NCBI RefSeq assembly: GCF_001428075.1
Contig: NZ_LMSI01000003.1
Location: 89,251 to 153,250, forward strand
From: Arthrobacter sp. Soil764
GTDB lineage: Bacteria; Actinomycetota; Actinomycetes; Actinomycetales; Micrococcaceae
Direction: 5' to 3'
DNA: 64,000 nucleotides
The notes under the pieces are model-generated. The model ran no database searches and was not told the DNA's origin. It saw only the letters and a list, made by a program, of their open reading frames with translations. Position 1 is the stretch's first letter; each line of letters starts with the position of its first letter. Both the position numbers and the translations under genes were made by a program. Shown here piece after piece: positions 26,251 to 34,137 of the stretch.

Positions 26251-27459
26251 ATGAGCACCGAAAACCCCCAAGGCCCGCTGGCCGGGCACACCGTCGTCGA
26301 CCTCAGCCGCGCACTGGCCGGACCCCACGCAGGCATGATGCTGGCGGACCTCGGCGCCCGCGTCATCAAGGTGGAAAACCCGGGAACCGGTGACGACACC
26401 CGCGGGTGGGGGCCGCCCTTCGTCGGCCCCGAGGACGACCTCCAGTCCACCTACTTCATGTCCTGCAACCGCAACAAGGAATCCATCAGCCTGGACCTGA
26501 AGAGCGGCGACGGGCAGGCGGTGCTCCGCGGCCTGCTGGAGCGGGCGGACGTGGTGATCGAGAACTTCCGCCCGGGGGTCATGGACCGGCTGGGCTTCTC
26601 CACCGCGGCCATGCATGAGCTCAACCCCCGGCTGGTGATCCTCTCCATCACGGGCTTTGGCCACGACGGACCCGAGTCCCAGCGCAGCGGCTACGACCAG
26701 ATCCTGCAGGGCGAGGCGGGCCTCATGTCCCTCACCGGGTCCGGGCCGGATGACCCCCAGCGCGTCGGCGTTCCGATTGCCGACCTGCTCTCCGGCATGA
26801 ACGGCGCCTTCGGCGTGCTGGCCGCGCTGGTTGAACGCGAGCGGACCGGCCAGGGCAAGGTGGTGCGCACCTCCCTGCTGGCGTCGCTGATCGGTGTACA
26901 TGCGTTCCAGGGCACCAGGGCAACAGTTGCAGGGGAGGTTCCGCAGGCGCAGGGCAACCACCATCCCTCGATCGCACCCTACGGCCTGTTCAACTGCAAG
27001 GACGGGAGCGTGCAGATCAGCGTAGGCAGCGAGAAGCTGTGGCAGTCATTTGCCTCGGCCTTCGGCCTGGACCCCGCTGCCCCCGGCTTTGCCAGCAACG
27101 CCGAAAGGGTGCGGAACCGCGCAGGGGTGATTACCGCCGTCGAACGCGCCTTCGCCGGCTACGGCGCGGTTGAACTGCTGGAAAAACTGAACGACGCCGG
27201 GATCCCGGCAGGGAAGGTCCGCTCGCTTGACGAGGTGTACGCCTGGGAGCAGGTGGCGTCCCAGGGCCTCGTGGTGGATGTGGATCACCCGCTGCTCGGA
27301 AAGGTCAGCCTGCCCGGCCCGCCGCTGCGGTTCTTCGCACCGGGGGATGCAGGGGAAACCACCCTGACTGAGCACGATGCACCGCCGCTGCTGGACGAGG
27401 ACGGTCCGGCGATCCGCGAGTGGCTGGGCCTGGCTTCTGCAGCGGCCGGGGCGAAATAG
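26251..27459 (+). CDS. Class III (CaiB/BaiF) CoA-transferase
   Basis: Transfers CoA between an acyl-CoA donor and a free acid. The 402-aa protein opens with the family motif VVDLSRALAGPHAGMMLADLGARVIKVE. It contains RNKESISLDLKSGDGQ, ADVVIENFRPGVMDRLG and the catalytic aspartate region GVPIADLLSGMNGA (Asp178). GNHHPSIAPYGLFNCKDG is the typical substrate-loop segment. AGAAAGGAAACC precedes the ATG. It lies 54 bp after the carrier gene and 1 bp before the carboxyltransferase gene. I infer it activates the imported diacid to its CoA ester, replacing the ATP-dependent MatB ligase of known malonate operons. Confidence 0.88.
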   Translation: MSTENPQGPLAGHTVVDLSRALAGPHAGMMLADLGARVIKVENPGTGDDTRGWGPPFVGPEDDLQSTYFMSCNRNKESISLDLKSGDGQAVLRGLLERADVVIENFRPGVMDRLGFSTAAMHELNPRLVILSITGFGHDGPESQRSGYDQILQGEAGLMSLTGSGPDDPQRVGVPIADLLSGMNGAFGVLAALVERERTGQGKVVRTSLLASLIGVHAFQGTRATVAGEVPQAQGNHHPSIAPYGLFNCKDGSVQISVGSEKLWQSFASAFGLDPAAPGFASNAERVRNRAGVITAVERAFAGYGAVELLEKLNDAGIPAGKVRSLDEVYAWEQVASQGLVVDVDHPLLGKVSLPGPPLRFFAPGDAGETTLTEHDAPPLLDEDGPAIREWLGLASAAAGAK

Positions 27460-27460
27460 C

Positions 27461-28987
27461 ATGCCGGTGAAGGAAAAGGTGCGGCACCTGAACGCGACCG
27501 AACTCCTGGACGCCGTGGTGGACACGGGGTCGTTTGTCTCCTGGGACACGGAACCGGAACAGCCGGAAGTGTCAGAGGAGTACGCCCGGGACCTGGCCAA
27601 GGCGCGCGAACGCAGCGGCGCCGATGAGTCGGTGATCACCGGTGCCGGCCTTATCCGCGGCCGCCGCGTGGCCCTGATCGTCAGTGAATTCTCCTTCCTG
27701 GCCGGTTCCATCGGCCACGCCGCGGCACAACGGATCGTCGCCGCCGTCGAACGCGCCACCGCCGAGGGGTTGCCCCTGCTGGCCGGGCCCGCATCCGGGG
27801 GAACCCGGATGCAGGAAGGGACGCTCGCGTTCCTGTCCATGGTGAAGATCACCGGTGCCGTCCGGGCGCACCGCCAGGCCGGCCTGCCGTACCTCGTCTA
27901 CCTGCGGCACCCCACCACCGGCGGTGTCATGGCCTCCTGGGGTTCCCTGGGTCATATCAACGTGGCGGAGCCGGGAGCACTGCTGGGATTCCTCGGTCCC
28001 CGGGTTTATGAAGCGCTGTACGGGGAGGCGTTCCCCGAAAATGTGCAGGTGGCGGAAAACCTCTTCAACAAGGGGCTTATCGACGGCGTGGTGGAACCGG
28101 GCCACCTGGCCGACCTGGTGGGGCGCGCGCTGGACATCCTGACGCCTACGGCAGCAGCTGCCACCGGCTCTATGGCATCGGTGCCCTTGCCGTCCACGCT
28201 TTCGGTGCGGCCGGCCGACGTGGACGCCTGGACGTCCATCGGGATTTCCCGCCGCCCGCGGCGGCCGGACCTGCGCCAGCTGCTGAAGTTCGGCGCCACG
28301 GACGCCCTGCCCCTGAACGGAACCGGGCAGGGTGAGAAGGATCCTGGATTGCTCCTGGCGCTGGCGCGCTTTGGCACCCAGTCATGCATCGTGCTGGGCC
28401 ACGCCCGCCCGCTGCGGAAGGACGCCGCCGGCATGGGGCCGGGCTCACTGCGCGAGGCGCGCCGGGGGATGAAGCTGGCGGAGGAACTGCGGCTGCCGCT
28501 GCTCACAGTCATTGACACCGCCGGCGCCGCGTTGTCGCAGGAGGCAGAGGAGGGCGGACTTGCGGGGGAAATTGCCCGCTCCCTGCATGAGCTGATCGGC
28601 CTGGAATCGCCGTCGGTCTCGGTGCTGCTCGGCCAGGGCGCCGGCGGGGGAGCGCTGGCGCTGCTGCCCGCGGACAGGACTATTGCTGCCCAGCACAGCT
28701 GGCTCTCGCCGCTGCCTCCCGAGGGTGCCAGTGCCATTGTGCACCGGACCACCGGATTCGCCCCGGCGATGGCCCAGGCGCAGGGGGTCAACGTGGCCGC
28801 GCTGTATGGGCACGGCCTTGTGGACCACATTGTGGATGAGCGTGATGATGCTTCGCTGGAGCCACGCGAATTCTGCACCCGGATGGCCCGGGCCATTGAA
28901 TATGAACTCGGCGCGGTGGCCGGCATTCCGGTGCCTGAACTCGTGGCAGCCCGGGCCCGGAAGTTCGCGACCCTCGGCGTCTGCTGA
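27461..28987 (+). CDS. Fused AccD-AccA-like acyl-CoA carboxyltransferase / decarboxylase
   Basis: A single 508-aa chain containing both carboxyltransferase halves. Residues about 10-225 match AccD without its zinc ribbon (GSFVSWD near 23, AGSIGH near 81, ASGGTRMQEG at 111-120, DPTTGG-like HPTTGGVMASWGSLGHINVA near 152-170). Residues about 265-508 match AccA (ARFGTQSCIVLGHARP, REARRGMKLAEEL near 335, IDTAGAALSQEAEEGGLAG, GQGAGGGALAL near 391-401, PPEGASAIV). No biotin carboxylase or biotin carrier gene is nearby, so a malonyl-thioester decarboxylase role, as in MdcD/MdcE, is plausible. Alternative: subunit of an acyl-CoA carboxylase with partners elsewhere. Confidence 0.82.
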   Translation: MPVKEKVRHLNATELLDAVVDTGSFVSWDTEPEQPEVSEEYARDLAKARERSGADESVITGAGLIRGRRVALIVSEFSFLAGSIGHAAAQRIVAAVERATAEGLPLLAGPASGGTRMQEGTLAFLSMVKITGAVRAHRQAGLPYLVYLRHPTTGGVMASWGSLGHINVAEPGALLGFLGPRVYEALYGEAFPENVQVAENLFNKGLIDGVVEPGHLADLVGRALDILTPTAAAATGSMASVPLPSTLSVRPADVDAWTSIGISRRPRRPDLRQLLKFGATDALPLNGTGQGEKDPGLLLALARFGTQSCIVLGHARPLRKDAAGMGPGSLREARRGMKLAEELRLPLLTVIDTAGAALSQEAEEGGLAGEIARSLHELIGLESPSVSVLLGQGAGGGALALLPADRTIAAQHSWLSPLPPEGASAIVHRTTGFAPAMAQAQGVNVAALYGHGLVDHIVDERDDASLEPREFCTRMARAIEYELGAVAGIPVPELVAARARKFATLGVC

Positions 28988-29049
28988 CGGGTGGGCGCTT
29001 AGTAGTGCCGGTTGCAGGGAGGCGTCGGAGCGTTCGGTTCGGGCGTCTC

Positions 29050-29631
29050 CTACTGCCGGTCCGGTATGTACACGGCCATGAGGACACCCGTTGCCGTGTG
29101 GTCGGCTTCGAGGAGCCTCAGCGGTGTTTTGGTGCCGCCGGCGAAAAGTTGTTGGCCGCTGCCCAGTACCAGGGGATGGATCATGAGCAGGTACTCGTCG
29201 ATTTGACGGGCTGCCATGAGCGTGCGGATCAGCACTCCGCTGCCTATGATCACGAGGTTGGAGGGGGAGGTTTCCCGGAGTTCCTTCACCGCCGCGGGAA
29301 CATCACCGTGAAGGAGGGTTGAATTCGGCCATTCAAGCTTTAGATCGGGGTCCCCGGAGGCGACGTATTTGGGCGTGCTGTTCAAGGCGTCCTTAAAGGG
29401 GCCTCCCTGGGCGTTCCAGGACTCCAGGAGTTGCATGTAGGTGCGCCGCCCGAAGAGGAAGGCATGGCCGGCACCCATCCGTTCGCCCATCTTCTGGACT
29501 GTTGCCTCGTCGGCATACGGAACCGCCCACCCGCCGTCCGTGAATCCATCCCGTGGATCTTCGTCCCGCCGGCCTGGTCCCTGCATGACGCCGTCGAGCG
29601 TCACGTGGTTCATCACGATGACCTTGCCCAT
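29050..29631 (-). CDS. Dihydrofolate reductase-like (RibD C-terminal) family protein
   Basis: A 193-aa reductase-fold protein of the DHFR/RibD family common in Actinobacteria: MGKVIVMNHVTLDGVMQGPG at the N-terminus, HAFLFGRRTYMQLLESWN near residue 55, LLHGDVPAAVKELRE, NLVIIGSGVLIRTLM, and LMIHPLVLGSGQQLFAGG near 155. The start ATG at 29631 has AGGAAAGG upstream. These proteins usually bind NADPH, but a role as true DHFR is unlikely; physiological substrate unknown. Monocistronic, convergent with the carboxyltransferase gene. Confidence 0.83.
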   Translation of the reverse strand: MGKVIVMNHVTLDGVMQGPGRRDEDPRDGFTDGGWAVPYADEATVQKMGERMGAGHAFLFGRRTYMQLLESWNAQGGPFKDALNSTPKYVASGDPDLKLEWPNSTLLHGDVPAAVKELRETSPSNLVIIGSGVLIRTLMAARQIDEYLLMIHPLVLGSGQQLFAGGTKTPLRLLEADHTATGVLMAVYIPDRQ

Positions 29632-29675
29632 CGCGGTCAGCCTTTCCTGAGGGCCCCTGGCGCCAGCCGGCCAGC

Positions 29676-30140
29676 CTACTTCCGCTGCCGGGCCCTTGCC
29701 CTGTGGGCGTTGGAACGGAGCTGCAGGATTCGCGCGCCGCCCGCTACGGCCACCAGCACGCCGCCCGTCACCGCGGCGATGAACAGCGCCATGCCCAGCG
29801 GGACTGCGCCCTCGAAGCCCAGGAACTTCACCAGGGCCTGTTCCTGGTTCTGCAGGATGAAGACGATCAGCAGGATGAGCAGCACCAAGGCAGCAACCAC
29901 CGCTGCCCAAATGACGCCGGCGCGGGTGACCTTGCGGTCTGCGGTGCCTCCAGCACTGGGCCCTGGTGTGGCTGTGGTTCCCGTTGTTCCGCCCGTTCCC
30001 GGTGCGTCCGGTGCGTAGGACGGGACGCCGCCATAGGCTGGTTCGCGGTCTTCTGAGGGCTGAGCTGCGCTCGACGGTGTGGTGTTGACGTCCGGTTCCG
30101 GCCGGCGGTCCGGCCCTGGCGTGTACTGTCCTGCGCTCAT
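29676..30140 (-). CDS. LapA-family (DUF1049) membrane protein
   Basis: A 154-aa protein with a disordered Pro/Gly/Thr-rich N-terminus (about 70 residues) and two membrane segments (VIWAAVVAALVLLILLIVFI and PLGMALFIAAVTGGVLVAVAG) around the conserved QNQEQALVKFLGFEGAVPLGM loop that marks the LapA domain. C-terminus is basic (RSNAHRARARQRK). Function in Gram-positives is unknown. AAAGGGGACG precedes the ATG. A TAAGCATGCTTA palindrome lies 23 bp upstream. Confidence 0.82.
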   Translation of the reverse strand: MSAGQYTPGPDRRPEPDVNTTPSSAAQPSEDREPAYGGVPSYAPDAPGTGGTTGTTATPGPSAGGTADRKVTRAGVIWAAVVAALVLLILLIVFILQNQEQALVKFLGFEGAVPLGMALFIAAVTGGVLVAVAGGARILQLRSNAHRARARQRK

Positions 30141-30161
30141 GCTCGTCCCCTTTCACAAATT

Positions 30162-30175
30162 GCTAAGCATGCTTA
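30162..30175. promoter_or_regulatory. TAAGC-AT-GCTTA palindrome before lapA
   Basis: A perfect 12-bp palindrome (30164-30175), AT-rich against the local background, just upstream of the LapA-like gene. With the preceding GC it matches the katE/xfp intergenic site (42818-42831) at 13 of 14 positions. Probably an operator for an unidentified regulator. Confidence 0.5.
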
Positions 30176-30369
30176 TTGTGCAACCATTGCCGTCCGGGTT
30201 GCCGTGGCACAACGAACCCTCTCGTGGCCTGCCGTCAAAGGGCTGTCCCGGGTTGGATGGCGGGGGCCGCTTTCAGGACGGAGGGGTCCTCGTCTGAGAA
30301 CCCCTCCATTAGCACTTGCCTGGGCCGGTAGGGCGGGTCAATTTTGCCCGTGTCTTTCAGGCCCCGGCA

Positions 30370-30573
30370 TCAGACCCTCTCCCTGCTCCGTTCGCCGGAG
30401 GGGGTGCTGGACGCAGATGTCCTGTGCCAGCTGGGGAAGGCCCAGAAGGTGAATTCCTGTTCCTTGGCCGGCTTCTCCGGAGTTTCCGCAGGGGTTTCCG
30501 TTTCCGCTTCGGGCCGGCGCTTGGTTTCTTTCCTGGCGCCCCACCCGAAGTCCTTGCTCGATGCGTAGCACAT
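30370..30573 (-). CDS. Small hypothetical protein (67 aa)
   Basis: Unrecognised but probably real: an excellent GAGGAGGT ribosome binding site 5 nt before ATG 30573. The N-terminus MCYASSKDFGWGARKE contains the only cysteine. The middle is lysine/glutamate-rich (KRRPEAETETPAETPEKPAK), suggesting a disordered, charged protein, and the C-terminal third has an aromatic patch (FTFWAFPSWH). No membrane span. Upstream of it to the lapA promoter there are about 190 bp without another supported gene. Confidence 0.55.
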   Translation of the reverse strand: MCYASSKDFGWGARKETKRRPEAETETPAETPEKPAKEQEFTFWAFPSWHRTSASSTPSGERSRERV

Positions 30574-30736
30574 CACAGACCTCCTCATGGTGACTGCCCT
30601 TTAATCGTCCTCCTGATTGACGGCGGAGTCGATACGCAAGCGAAGTCCAGAAGGGCACCCCAGCATGCAGGCACAGCGGACACGGCACTGCGGCCTCGCA
30701 AAGTGGCAGCCGCGCCGGGAATCGTCTCCGGCACTG

Positions 30737-30961
30737 TCAGCCGCCGTCCACCACGTCCTGGGCTTCCTGCGGGCGGTGGAACTCGCAGGGTCCGGGATGG
30801 CGCAGGGGGAGGAGGCAGGTCCGGCCCGTAGGCAGATGGACCAGCGCGCACCGGCCGGTCATCGCCAGGTCTTCCCTGACGTTCGAGTTGCTCATGTCCG
30901 GACGTCCGTCGTCTGCCGTCGTGGTGGTATCGATGCCTGGGGCAGGGTGTTCAACGTTCAT
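30737..30961 (-). CDS. Small Cys-rich hypothetical protein (74 aa)
   Basis: Unrecognised. The C-terminal half carries three cysteines in GRCALVHLPTGRTCLLPLRH followed by PGPCEFHRP, with nearby histidines. The pattern Cys-x10-Cys-x8-Cys with His resembles short zinc-binding inserts found in actinobacterial proteins. N-terminal ~35 residues look disordered. GAGGAG lies 10 nt before ATG 30961. A metal-binding role is inference. Confidence 0.5.
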   Translation of the reverse strand: MNVEHPAPGIDTTTTADDGRPDMSNSNVREDLAMTGRCALVHLPTGRTCLLPLRHPGPCEFHRPQEAQDVVDGG

Positions 30962-31106
30962 GGTGGGGCAACTCCTCATCGGGTGGAGGGCGAATGGAGG
31001 GTGCTGAAAAGGTGTTTTTCCAGTGTGCGCCGCCGGGGTTACCAGCGGATTAAGCGGACGTTAGGAGCAGGTCAACAACGTCGCGGAACCAACAAGCGCA
31101 GGGGCC

Positions 31107-32513
31107 CTAGCAGCCCAATTGGTGCGCAACCTGCAGGAGGAGGGCTTCGGAGCCCATGGGGCCCACCAGTTGGATGCCCATGGGTAATCCGCTGCCGGGG
31201 GCGCCCCCGGTCCAGTGCACGGGAAGGGTGATGGCCGGCAGTCCGCACACATTTACCATCGAGGACCACGGGGCGAACTCGCACTGTTTCCGGTAGTCGC
31301 CGTCCGCGTCCCCCGGCCACTGCGCCGACGGCCAGCGCTCAGTGCCGTGCGCAGTCCCGGTGAACCACCCCACCGGCCGCGGCGTCTGCGCCAAGGCGGG
31401 CATCAGCATCAGGTCCCACTGCCCATACTGCACCAGGGTGTCGTGCTGGAACTGCCGAAGGAATACCAGGGCCTCGGCGAGTTTGGCGGGGCTGCGCTGC
31501 TGGGCGCGGCGCCGGAAGGTCCGCGTGAGGGGTGCCAGCAACGCTTCGCGCGATGGGCTGATCCGGGCCGCGCCCACGCCGGCGGTCCAGGCCGTGGTGA
31601 AGGCATCCGGGTAGCGGTTGTCGTAGCGGATGGCAGCGTCAACCAGGCTGTGGCCCGCGTGCTCCAGGAGGGCTTCGCCGGCATGGAGCGCGTCCAGGGC
31701 CTCCTGTTCCGGCGTGAAGGGGAATGTGGCGGACCATGGGCTGTCCAGGGTGACGCCAATCCGCAGCCGCGGCGGCTTCCCACTTTGCACTGACCGCAGG
31801 TACTGGTTTCCCGGCACCAGGACGTCCATCATCAGTGCGGCGTCTTCCGCGCTGCGGGCGAGAGGACCGGGTACCACCAGCCGCGCAGGATCGCCGGCAC
31901 TTTCGCCGGCTGCCACCAGCCCCCGCCCAGGCTTGAGTCCCACCAGGCCGCAGGCGGCTGCGGGGATGCGGATTGACCCTCCGCCGTCGGTCCCGGGGGC
32001 GAAAGGCAGCAGGCGCGCCGCCACGGCGGCCGCACTGCCGCCGGAGGAACCTCCGGAACTCCGGCTGGGTGCGTGCGGATTGCGCGACGGCGGTGCGACG
32101 CGGTTTTCGCTGTAGGCCGTCAGCCCGAATTCAGGCACCTGCGTTTTGCCCAGCGAAACCACGCCGGCCTCCTTGAAGAGGGAGACCAGCGGAGCGTCAG
32201 CGGGGGCAGGTTTGTGGTCCAGGGCGGCGCTGCCGTGCGTGGTCACTACACCGGCCACGTCGGTGAGGTCTTTGAAGGCAAGTGGCACGCCATGGAGCGG
32301 CGGAAGGTCGCCGTTGGAGCGGGCATGCAGGGCATCGGCCGCCTTAGCCTGCTCCATGGCCTGCTCCGCGGTCACGGTGATGAAGGCGCCAAGAAGTTGG
32401 TTCTGTTGCCCCACCCGGGCCAGGAAATGGGCGGCGGCATCCGAAGCGGACACTGTTCCATTCCGCAGGAGGTCCCGCAGGGCCAGCGCGGAGAGTTCAT
32501 GCAGTTCAGCCAT
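31107..32513 (-). CDS. Amidase (amidase signature family)
   Basis: Hydrolyses an amide to the acid and ammonia; substrate unknown. The 468-aa product has the Ser-cisSer-Lys triad: Lys81 (PLAFKDLTDVAG), Ser157 in SRSSGGSSGGSAAAVAA, and Ser180 in GTDGGGSIRIPAA. Length and the C-terminal VCGLPAITLPVHW / GLPMGIQLVGPMG motifs are standard. No transporter or regulator is adjacent. A 33-codon ORF with a stronger ribosome binding site overlaps its start by 8 bp, so translation may be coupled. Confidence 0.88.
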   Translation of the reverse strand: MAELHELSALALRDLLRNGTVSASDAAAHFLARVGQQNQLLGAFITVTAEQAMEQAKAADALHARSNGDLPPLHGVPLAFKDLTDVAGVVTTHGSAALDHKPAPADAPLVSLFKEAGVVSLGKTQVPEFGLTAYSENRVAPPSRNPHAPSRSSGGSSGGSAAAVAARLLPFAPGTDGGGSIRIPAAACGLVGLKPGRGLVAAGESAGDPARLVVPGPLARSAEDAALMMDVLVPGNQYLRSVQSGKPPRLRIGVTLDSPWSATFPFTPEQEALDALHAGEALLEHAGHSLVDAAIRYDNRYPDAFTTAWTAGVGAARISPSREALLAPLTRTFRRRAQQRSPAKLAEALVFLRQFQHDTLVQYGQWDLMLMPALAQTPRPVGWFTGTAHGTERWPSAQWPGDADGDYRKQCEFAPWSSMVNVCGLPAITLPVHWTGGAPGSGLPMGIQLVGPMGSEALLLQVAHQLGC

Positions 32514-32607
32514 GGAACCGGGACTCCAGGTGGGCCCCGGCGTACCGTTCCGTGGCGGGATCCGGAACGACCGGGCAGGCGGGGACGGCGGCGGGCTGCT
32601 GGGACAT
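32506..32607 (-). CDS. 33-aa leader ORF overlapping the amidase start
   Basis: AAGGAGG lies 5-6 nt before ATG 32607, one of the best ribosome binding sites in the window. The frame encodes MSQQPAAVPACPVV... and ends with HG-stop inside the first codons of the amidase gene (8-bp overlap, different frame). It is proline/alanine-rich with no recognisable domain. Either a translational-coupling leader or a small protein. Confidence 0.45.
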   Translation of the reverse strand: MSQQPAAVPACPVVPDPATERYAGAHLESRFHG

Positions 32608-32736
32608 GGAAACCTCCTTGGGCTTCACCAGCCTAACCCGCAGCTTTTGACGCAACTGTTCCGGGCATAGGGAGGTGGAAAGGGGCGGAAGGGCTAGGCT
32701 TAAACCTGACTCTGATCCCGCCAAGACAGGACTCCG

Positions 32737-33063
32737 ATGAGTGACTTCGATACCGTCCCCGTGCATGACATTCCCGCTGATGCGGTGATTCTGGACGTCC
32801 GGGAGGACTACGAGTGGGTGGCCGGACACGCTGACGGCGCACTCCACATCCCCATGGACCAGATCCCGGCGCGGCTGGACGAGCTCGACCCGGACGAGGA
32901 CATCTACGTCATCTGCCGGACAGGCGGGCGGTCCTTCCGCGCTGCCCAGTGGCTCACCGGCCAGGGGTATACCGCCATCAACGTCGCCGGCGGGATGGAT
33001 CAGTGGCTGGAATCCGGCAAGCCTTTGGTCTCGGACAACGGACTCAAGCCGTTGGTGCTTTAG
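32737..33063 (+). CDS. Rhodanese-like domain protein
   Basis: Single-domain sulfurtransferase of 108 aa: ILDVREDYEWVAGHADGALHIP (CH2A-like motif), active loop CRTGGRS with Cys60, and VAGGMDQWLESG at the end. Cysteine is retained, so persulfide chemistry is possible. AGGACT precedes the ATG. Its TAG overlaps the GTG of pheA by one base, so the two are co-translated, although a functional link is not evident. Confidence 0.88.
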   Translation: MSDFDTVPVHDIPADAVILDVREDYEWVAGHADGALHIPMDQIPARLDELDPDEDIYVICRTGGRSFRAAQWLTGQGYTAINVAGGMDQWLESGKPLVSDNGLKPLVL

Positions 33064-34043
33064 TGCCCGGTACTTCCCGCACCTACACCTTCCTGGGGCC
33101 GGCGGGTACCTTTACGGAGGCTGCCCTCCTGCAGGTGCCGGACGCCCTCCAAGCAGTCAGGATCCCGGCGTCCAACGTCAACGCTGCCCTCGGGGAAGTA
33201 CGTGACGGGGCGGCCGATGCGGCAATGGTCCCCATCGAGAACTCGGTGGAGGGCGGTGTCACTGCCACCCTGGACGCCATTGCCGCGGGCCAGGAACTTC
33301 GGATCATCCGCGAGGTCCTGGTTCCCATCAGCTTTGTCCTGGTGGCCCGGCCCGGGGTGCGGGTAGAGGACGTCCGGCGGGTGTCGACGCATGGCCATGC
33401 CTGGGCCCAGTGCAGGTTGTGGATGGACCAGAATATGCCACATGCGGAATACGTTCCCGGCTCGTCAACCGCTGCTGCGGCCCTGGGGCTGCTGGAGGAG
33501 GACTGCCATTACGACGCCGCCATCTGCGCGCCACTGGTAGCCAGTACGCATGAGGGGCTGTCGGTGCTGGCGGAGGACATCGGAGACAACCCGGCTGCGG
33601 TGACCCGCTTCATCCTGGTCAGCCGGCCCGCCGCCCTTCCGCCCCGCACAGGTGCGGACAAAACCACCGTGGTTGTCCCGCTTCCTGAGGACCGTCCAGG
33701 GGCCCTGATGGAGATCCTGGACCAGTTCGCCAGCCGCGGGGTCAACCTCAGCCGGATCGAATCCCGGCCCACCGGGCAGTACCTGGGCCACTACTTCTTC
33801 AGCATCGACGCCGACGGCCACGCCGGTGAAGCGAGGGTGGCCGACGCCTTGGCGGGCCTGCACCGCATCAGCCCGGGAACCCGCTTCCTGGGCTCATATG
33901 CCAGGGCTGACAAGCAGGAGACGCCGGTGCCGGCGCACACCTCGGATGCAGCATTCGCGGCCGCTCAATCGTGGGTTGAGTCCATCCTTGCCGCGGAATC
34001 TTTCGCAGGTGAAAGCGGTTCCGGAGCTTCGCCCACAGCGTAG
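33063..34043 (+). CDS. pheA: Prephenate dehydratase
   Basis: Converts prephenate to phenylpyruvate in phenylalanine synthesis. The 326-aa protein has the catalytic domain (YTFLGPAGTFTEAAL at about 8-22, VPIENSVEGGVTATLD near 60, STHGHAWAQCRLW near 115, and the conserved NPAAVTRFILVSR near 180) followed by an ACT domain (about 205-285: RPGALMEILDQFASRGVNLSRIESRP) that gives phenylalanine feedback. The GTG start at 33063 (TAGTG overlap) places the first conserved residue right after the start; 40 C-terminal residues extend beyond the ACT domain. Confidence 0.92.
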   Translation: MPGTSRTYTFLGPAGTFTEAALLQVPDALQAVRIPASNVNAALGEVRDGAADAAMVPIENSVEGGVTATLDAIAAGQELRIIREVLVPISFVLVARPGVRVEDVRRVSTHGHAWAQCRLWMDQNMPHAEYVPGSSTAAAALGLLEEDCHYDAAICAPLVASTHEGLSVLAEDIGDNPAAVTRFILVSRPAALPPRTGADKTTVVVPLPEDRPGALMEILDQFASRGVNLSRIESRPTGQYLGHYFFSIDADGHAGEARVADALAGLHRISPGTRFLGSYARADKQETPVPAHTSDAAFAAAQSWVESILAAESFAGESGSGASPTA

Positions 34044-34054
34044 GCAAATGCCTC

Positions 34055-34083
34055 TTGAAGTACTTCCGCGGGCTGTGGACAAT
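34055..34083 (+). promoter_or_regulatory. Candidate promoter of the 67-aa small protein gene
   Basis: TTGAAG (34055-34060), 17 bp, GACAAT (34078-34083), giving a 5' leader of about 45 nt that contains TATGCTTGCTTG, a two-mismatch relative of the TAAGCNNGCTTA palindrome seen before lapA and katE. Confidence 0.35.
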
Positions 34084-34137
34084 GCGTATGCTTGCTTGAT
34101 CCACACGGGGTATGGCCCCTGACGAAAGGAGAGGGTC

